From the NCBI RefSeq assembly GCF_040958095.1, contig NC_091188.1:6392716-6456715 (forward strand): 64,000 bases of DNA, given 5' to 3'. The notes beneath the pieces are model-generated. The model saw nothing but the letters and a program-made list of their open reading frames with translations, did no database searches and was not told the origin of the DNA. The translations under genes were made by a program, and so were the position numbers. Of the stretch, positions 58,525-64,000 are shown piece by piece; within the stretch, counting starts at the first letter, position 1; every line of letters begins with the position of its first letter. Source of the stretch: Procambarus clarkii. Lineage: Eukaryota; Arthropoda; Malacostraca; Decapoda; Cambaridae.

Positions 58525-59210
58525 TAGTAAGACACATCAAGGGGAAACAATTTAAAAACATTTTTCCAGTTTACTACACTATACGCGCTAATTGTGTTGT
58601 TAATTTAATATAATTGAGCTCTGACCTTAGCACTTGAAACAAGTACAATGAAACTAAACACTGCTGAATTTTACAGTTTTTTCTCTTTACGTTACTAACA
58701 TTAAAATTTTTAGGTGGATTACTAGTGTTTATTTCAGAGAAAATTAAACAGAACGAGACACCAAATCATCTACCCTTAAACCACCTAGATAGTTATCTAG
58801 ATATTTGTGATGGCCCGAAAGCTCATTGCGGTTACATAAATAGTTTATTTGTAAACTGGCAAATGAATCTTTGTACTAAACTTAGAATATTCTTAAGTTA
58901 AAACTTTATTGTATTATAAAGCGTTGGTTTTAAAATATGAAAAGTATATGCTGAACTCTTTTTCTTTGAAAGGGTCTGAAGAATTAGTTTTTTAGTAAAT
59001 TAAATTCTTAGGGATATGCAAATAGTTTTTAAATTTCATATTTCACATATATGACAATAATACATGGTATTAACGGTATGAACGTAACCAAACGTAATAA
59101 AACCTAAACATGTATAAAAAGTAGATAATGGCACTAATTACGTATTGGTTTTAGAGTAATTAATCCCAGTGGATCTCCGGCTGCCCTGAGGACAGGTTGC
59201 TATTCTAACC
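58525..59210. other. AT-rich interval without recognisable gene
   Basis: Nothing recognised except CCCTGAGGACAGGTTGC at about 59185-59205, matching the arm of the inverted repeat at 62.2-62.8 kb. Confidence 0.5.
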
Positions 59211-59214
59211 AAGC

Positions 59215-59310
59215 CAAGTCTTATGCAAACTAGCCTAACTTTTCCTAAACTAACCTAACCTAACCTAATTTATCCTGATCTAAACTAGCCTAACTTAACC
59301 TAAAGAATCT
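59215..59310. repeat. Scattered CCTAA-type units
   Basis: CTAACCTAACCTAACCTAAT and neighbouring diverged units; telomere-like but degenerate. Confidence 0.65.
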
Positions 59311-59314
59311 AGCT

Positions 59315-59740
59315 GTACCAAAGCTACCCTAATTAGCTAACTATAATTAGCCATAAAAGTCAATTAAGAAATATTTTGGGTTGTAATGAAGATTTTAAAA
59401 AACGAGAGAGAGAACTACCTCAGCCGGCAAATGCAAAGGGGTGAGGTTAAGGGGGGGGGGGAGGAAAGAAGCCAGAGCATTAGTCACGGAACTATAATTT
59501 GCAAAGCGAAGCGACACAGCTGTGCGTGTGTTGGGTACACTGGTATAGTTGCCTCTGGTGTGTTGTACTATACACCTACAGCCAGCCACTTCAGTCTTCA
59601 TTATTGTACGCGTGAACACCTTCGGCATATCCACTTACACAAGAAGTTTATATATCAATGCTTTATTAGCACTCCTGAAGTCCAGTGGGTTCACTTGTGC
59701 TGGGGTTTAGACCTGCGGGGCAAATAAACACTGGAACCGG
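59315..59740. other. Interval without recognisable gene
   Basis: Poly-G at 59451-59461; overlapping frames at 59386-59727 unassigned. Confidence 0.5.
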
Positions 59741-59744
59741 TTGG

Positions 59745-59824
59745 TTCAAGTTCAAGTATGTTTATTGAGACAAGAAAGAAATGCATCTCAAAGGGATAGA
59801 GTAACCTAGGCTATTTCTACCTCC
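59745..59824 (-). mobile_element. Truncated retroposon with (CTTGAA)n tail, 11-bp target duplication
   Basis: GAACCGGTTGG at 59734-59744 repeats at 59825-59835. Minus-strand insert: TAGCCTAGGTTACTCTATCC, CTTTGAGATGCATTTCTTTC, GTCTCAATAAACATACTTGA, CTTGAA. Only the 3'-most 80 bp were inserted, as in 5'-truncated target-primed retrotransposition. Confidence 0.93.
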
Positions 59825-59878
59825 GAACCGGTTGGATTATTCGACGCCATGTGTGAGTGTTGTGTATTCACCTTCCCG

Positions 59879-60023
59879 GACCAACCGGGCTGTGGTGGGT
59901 ATGTGGGCCTGCGGGCCGCTCCAAGCAACAGCCTGGTGGACCAAACTCTCACAAGTCAAGTCTGGCCTCGGGCCGGGCTTGGGGAGTAGAACTCCTAGAA
60001 CCCCATCAACCAGGTATCAACCC
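59879..60023 (+). mobile_element. Short dispersed-repeat-like segment (GGGCCTGCGGGCCGC)
   Basis: GACCAACCGGGCTGTGGTGG, GTATGTGGGCCTGCGGGCCG, CTCCAAGCAACAGCCTGGTG, GCCTCGGGCCGGGCTTGGGG, ACCAGGTATCAACC. I recall this segment as a common decapod repeat, but only one copy is in this window, so the call rests on memory of similar sequences. It abuts the LINE tail at 60.03 kb. Confidence 0.5.
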
Positions 60024-60027
60024 TAGT

Positions 60028-61310
60028 AGTGCTTGCGGGTGAACAGATTCCTGAGACTATATGGGCTCTATCATATCTACATTTGAAACTGTGCATTGAG
60101 TCTACCTCCACCACATCACTTCCGAATGCATTTTATTTGTTAACTACTTTGACATTGAAAACAAAAATTTGTTTAATGCCTCTGTGGCTCATTTGGGTAC
60201 TTAATTTCCACCTGTTGTCCCTTGTTCGTGTTCCACACATGCTAAAAAGTCTGTCTTTGTCTACCCTGTCAATTTCTCTGATAATTTTGTAAGTGGTAAT
60301 CGTGTTTCTCTCATAGCTCTTTTGTCTTCCAGTGACGTGAGGTTTAATTCCGGTAGCCTTTCCTCATAACTCATGCCTCTCAGTTCCGGGACTAGTCTGG
60401 TGGCATACCTTTGACCTTACTTTATCTTTTGTTTGACTTGATGTGGATTCCACGCTGAAGCCCCATTCTCCAGGATGGGTCTTGCATATGTTGTGTACAA
60501 GGTTCTGAATAATTCCTTCCACAATTTTCTAAAGGAAGTTCTTATATTGGCCAATCTATCATATGCGGCTGATGATATTCTTTTGATATGAGCTTTTTAA
60601 TAGAGAGGAACGGTGCGATATCAACCCCTAGATCTTTCTCTCTACCTGATTCCTAAATTATTTCATCTCCTAATTGATACTTGTGTACAGATTCTTTCGC
60701 CCTAAAATATTTTCATTACCTTGCACTTAATTGAATTAAACTTTAGTAGCCATTTGTTGAACCATAACTTCAGTTTATTCATGTCATATTATAGTTTCTT
60801 GCATTATTCATGTAATCATTCTCATAATTTTACAATCATCAGCAAACGTTGAAAGTAATGAGTCTATTCCCTCTGGAAGATCTTTTACTAATATCGGAGA
60901 CAGGAGAGGTACGAGTACAGAACCCTGTGGGACTTCGCTGGTGATATTTCGCCATATTGAGGTCTCACCCCTTGCAGTAACTCGTTGTTTTCAGTTACTT
61001 TGGTACTCCGTTATCCACTTAAGCATTTTACCTTTTACTTCTGTCTATTTCTCCAACTGTATATATAGTTATATATACACTAATCTCTTATGAGAATAGC
61101 GTATATATAATTTTTGTCGCCTGGTCATATAATTCTATTAAACCAGAGAGGCACACTTTACCATCCCTGAACCCGTGTTGCTGATGTGCTACAAAGACGA
61201 TTTTCTTCAAATGTGCTGTATGCTTTCTTCTTGCAATATTCTCCATCACACTGCAGGTTATGCAAATTAGGAACACCAGCCTGTAGTTCAATGCTTTCTG
61301 CCTGTCATCC
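60028..61310 (-). mobile_element. CR1-like LINE, best-preserved relic: RT domain to C-terminus
   Basis: Minus strand, in order from 61300: NYRLVFLICITCSVMENIAR and HGFRDGKVCLSGLIELYDQA (early RT domain); SEVPQGSVLVPLLSPILVKD and GIDSLLSTFADDCKI, with catalytic FADD at 60837-60848; then a decayed thumb; MRKGYRN and a GDLI..YKI-like block around 60270-60360; KYPNEPQRH and NAFGSDVVE-type sequence down to 60040. Intact copies of this clade encode these blocks as one polypeptide. Here several frameshifts and stops separate them, so no enzyme is made. The left end joins GTGCTTGCGGGTGAACAG, a damaged tail. Confidence 0.88.
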
Positions 61311-61314
61311 TGTT

Positions 61315-61839
61315 TTGTGTATTAGGACTACGATAGCCGTAGTTTTTTCTACAATGACGTTTTCTACTCTACATTGACGTTTTCTATTCTAAATTGACGT
61401 ATACTTAAAAACTTACCTGCAACAGAAATATAGATTTAGATTGAACCATAATTGAGCTTAATATGAATTATATCTCATTCACAGCTATTTTATTTAATTC
61501 CAGGCAAGGCGTATTAATATTCGCAATAAATTATATATGTAGCAAAACTAAGTACATGCATGTAAACTACAAATTAAAATATTACCTGACCGCTAAAACA
61601 AATTAACACGTAATAAATGTATTCAGGAAAGTTTAATGACGTGTTCATGTGTAAACTAGTTAATTGGTGCAGTTTCCCCACCAAACGACCGACAATAATA
61701 AAACATATTTAGCAAAATAAAAAGATCTTGAGAAAATAGAATTAATACTTTACCTGATAGCTACTTTCGTAACTGAACAATGAAGGGATTAATCTATAAA
61801 ACTTGAAAAATTGGTGGTGACTGATTGCTATTTCTTCAA

Positions 61840-61840
<1 letters not shown>
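61315..61840. other. AT-rich interval without recognisable gene
   Basis: TTGACGTTTTCTA units at 61353-61400; nothing else. Confidence 0.5.

Positions 61841-61842
<2 letters not shown>

Positions 61843-61908
<66 letters not shown>
61843..61908. repeat. (TA)n microsatellite
   Basis: About 33 TA dinucleotides. Confidence 0.97.
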
Positions 61909-61910
<2 letters not shown>

Positions 61911-62169
61911 TAAACTCTGCAAGCATTTCAGCTTTCACCAGCAAAAGTTACATCAGATTATGAATGTCTACGCCAATCAGAACGCTCACTCCAAACAAAA
62001 TACGTTTCCAACCCAATTTTACGTCCTTATTTCTATACCAAGTTGAATAGTTATCCAGTTTATGTTCGCAGAACAGACCATTCAAAACAAATTACACTAA
62101 TTCTGGGATTCATGACTCAAACTTGACGAGTCTACGCTGCCTGGGAACTCCTGCAAGGGACGCGATTAT

Positions 62170-62839
62170 GCAACCTGTCCTTAGGTTAGGCTCGTTCAAG
62201 TGGCAGCTAGCCGACCCCAAGGACGCATTCGTCAGTTTAACATACTGTGTATTTCAAATCCTTTTTGCTCGTATATTAATTATTTCATATGTATTGTAAT
62301 TGTATATTAGGGGGTACCAGCTCTGGCTGCGTTTGAAGGGAACCTCGGCCTTGAAGAAGAGGATTAGAATTTTTTGCATAATTAGACGTGGGCTAGGTTC
62401 GACCTGTTCGAACAGGTCGTTTGAGAACTGTTCGACCGTCATCAGTTGTGAGTCAGCTGCTCGTCCTCAACAACAAAAGCCAAATGCTCATTAATTTATC
62501 CGCCAAACCCCCTGTTTGTGAAAGAAAAGCAGTTTACACACGACTCACAACTGATAAAGTTCGAAGATTTCTAGGACAGTGCTTCGGTGACGACCTCCGT
62601 TCGAATCGGAACTCTGCAAATGCTTCCCCCACGTGCTATAGATACAAAAAATCGCCAACAGAACCTACACACGTAACCTAACCTAACTGCTACGCCTAAC
62701 TATACATAGAACTTTAATATGTTAATATTAGCTTATATATGAGAACAAATATATTTCTAATACATAGTATGATAAAACTGATGAATGCGTCTTGGGGACG
62801 ACCGCTGACTCAAAGAGCCTGGCCTGAGGACAGGTTGCG
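62170..62839. mobile_element. Inverted-repeat element, about 670 bp
   Basis: Left arm 62170-62254 (GCAACCTGTCCTTAGGTTAG, CCGACCCCAAGGACGCATTC, GTCAGTTTAACATACTGTGT) pairs with right arm 62757-62839 (ACATAGTATGATAAAACTGA, TGAATGCGTCTTGGGGACGA, GGCCTGAGGACAGGTTGC). The arms are alignable over about 80 bp with moderate divergence. An internal pair is exact: TCAGTTGTGAGTC near 62440 and GACTCACAACTGA near 62540. No transposase frame is seen. A solitary arm piece lies at 59185-59205. Probably a decayed non-autonomous DNA transposon. Confidence 0.7.
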
Positions 62840-62844
62840 ACAAT

Positions 62845-63285
62845 AATACTTGGATTTGAATAAACTTATTGCAATCAGAGTTTAATCCACTACCATTGCT
62901 CGTTGCCATGATCGGGTCTGAAGGTATTTCATGAAGCATTTACACACAATATATATATATATTAATCCTTTCATATCTGAGTGTGTGCGTGAGACACTTT
63001 GCTTGTGTGAGGACCTTTTAGCAAGGAGAATGCAGTCAATATTTTAAGTTTTCTAATGTTTACAGATAGAGAAGAATACTCCAGCAATCATGCCTGGAGA
63101 CGTGTGCTTCACCTGCGGGAACACCAACAACATCCCTGTGTGGATATAGCCAAGGCAGGAATATAAAGGCTCTGGATAATTAAACTTTCTCCAGTGTTTT
63201 ACATGAATATTTCCTGGTGATATTACAGTCATTATTTAGAGCGCAAATTTTCTACTTGAAAACTATCACATATCTTTGATGAAAG
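62845..63285. other. Interval without recognisable gene
   Basis: Nothing recognised. Confidence 0.5.
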
Positions 63286-63287
63286 TC

Positions 63288-63291
<4 letters not shown>

Positions 63292-63371
<80 letters not shown>
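63292..63371. repeat. (TA)n microsatellite
   Basis: About 40 TA dinucleotides. Confidence 0.97.
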
Positions 63372-63374
<3 letters not shown>

Positions 63375-63560
63375 TCATTGAAGATGACCGCATATTCTGT
63401 ATTTATTATTTTCTGGTTTAGGGCTTCTATCCCTCTAACTATTTTCTTAGCATCAGGGCTTAATTGAAATAGGAGTTCTCCAAAACTCATTTTCGTACTT
63501 TTAAGGTGAAAAAAAAGAAGTGATTTACTATAGAGTGTATTACACTTATTTGTATAATTT

Positions 63561-63600
63561 GCACGACGTTTCGAACCTCCATGGTTCATTCTCAAGTGAA
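63561..63600 (-). ncRNA. Hammerhead-like stem in a PLE 3' region
   Basis: Minus strand: CACTTGAGAAT, then arm GAACC, loop ATGGA, arm GGTTC, then GAAACGTCGTGC. Flanks CTTGAGAAT and GAAACGTCGT equal those of HHL, but the stem sequence differs and still pairs. It lies about 150 bp downstream of a PLE-like open reading frame end on the same strand. Known: PLE terminal repeats can contain hammerhead ribozymes. Inference: this is a ribozyme relative; core bases deviate from CUGANGA, so cleavage is doubtful. Confidence 0.55.
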
Positions 63601-63753
63601 CAGATCTTACAATACTAGTTGATTTTATACCCGCATTAGGTCAGGTGATAATACAATGAAGGTGAAAACATGGGGGGATACATAAGGGATAAACATAGGG
63701 GCTGCAGAAGGCTTATTGGCCCATACGAGGCATCTCCTATCTAAACACAAAGA

Positions 63754-64000
63754 TTAATCCAGTGTAATTGGCCTGTTATGTTGGACATTGTCTTCTATGT
63801 TGGCATCGATATGTTCTTGTCTTGTCCTTACTCTCATGGTGGGTAGAGTAAATAGTTCCGTGATTTGGGTGTTCATGGTAGGTCGCTCTATTCTTATGTG
63901 AATTGCCTCAAGAATTTGTAATCTTCTTGAATCTTGGGTTTTGTCTATTATGCAAGTATTCTTGTTCAACATTTCTCTTGTTAGAGTAATGTCATGGGCT
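63754..64000 (-). mobile_element. PLE-like (Penelope) C-terminal open reading frame, cut by window edge
   Basis: Minus strand frame entering from the right edge reads TREMLNKNTCIIDKTQDSRR, then LQILEAIHIRIERPTMNTQI, then LFTLPTMRVRT and a stop near 63754. The ..CIID...D.RRLQILEA.HI....P.MNTQ pattern is one I recognise from the C-terminal end of Penelope-like elements, which encode reverse transcriptase and a GIY-YIG endonuclease. The catalytic parts would lie outside the window. The frame is intact over its visible 80 codons. GGGCTGCAGAAGGCTTATTG follows at 63698-63717. Confidence 0.75.

Overview
This window looks like non-genic nuclear DNA from a decapod crustacean, most likely a crayfish or lobster-type genome. 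I infer this from dense microsatellites, tRNA-derived SINEs with an internal TG tract, CR1-like LINE tails ending in GTGAGTACACACAC, Penelope-like element (PLE) remnants and TTAGG-type repeats. The species cannot be fixed from the sequence alone. I found no convincing host protein-coding gene, rRNA or functional tRNA. Almost every long open frame runs through a tandem repeat whose unit is a multiple of three (or a dinucleotide run) or through a decayed transposon.

Layout. 0-10 kb: an 18-bp minisatellite, LINE tails, a SINE, a decayed LINE reverse transcriptase (3.0-3.8 kb), and 24-bp and G-rich minisatellites (7.4-9.3 kb). 10-20 kb: short retroposons, degenerate tandem repeats, (CT)n and (GA)n, and a LINE/SINE cluster at 18.6-19.8 kb. 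20-31 kb: two short PLE-derived insertions with target-site duplications, several minisatellites, and quiet AT-rich DNA. 32-34 kb: a SINE and two 391-bp terminal-inverted-repeat elements in opposite orientation, each carrying telomere-type repeats and embedded in (TA)n. 35-39 kb: LINE relics and a foldback element. 41.2-42.5 kb: a 27-bp satellite-like array. 43-46 kb: nested SINEs and retroposons with readable target-site duplications. 46-52 kb: microsatellites and minisatellites. 52-56 kb: a SINE carrying a PLE-derived insertion, a LINE interrupted by a SINE, and an 18-bp array. 56-64 kb: a second foldback element, a palindromic PLE insertion, the best-preserved LINE reverse transcriptase relic (60.0-61.3 kb), and a PLE open reading frame end running off the window edge.

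Family labels are mine. SINE-A: tRNA-like head, core CTAGCAGTAAATAGGTACC, often an internal (TG)n. SINE-C: tRNA-like, with GGTTCGAA B box and a TTGTTCATTTGATG tail. SINE-D: tRNA-like, present only in minus orientation here. HPR: a short retroposon with two hairpins and an (AAC)n tail. HHL: a roughly 75-110 bp hammerhead-like, PLE-related unit. The most interesting signal is HHL. It has at least eight copies, five insertions bounded by perfect 10-21 bp target-site duplications, and a stem that covaries with the equivalent region just downstream of a PLE open reading frame at 63.6 kb. The second is the telomere-repeat-bearing inverted-repeat element pair at 32.9-33.7 kb.
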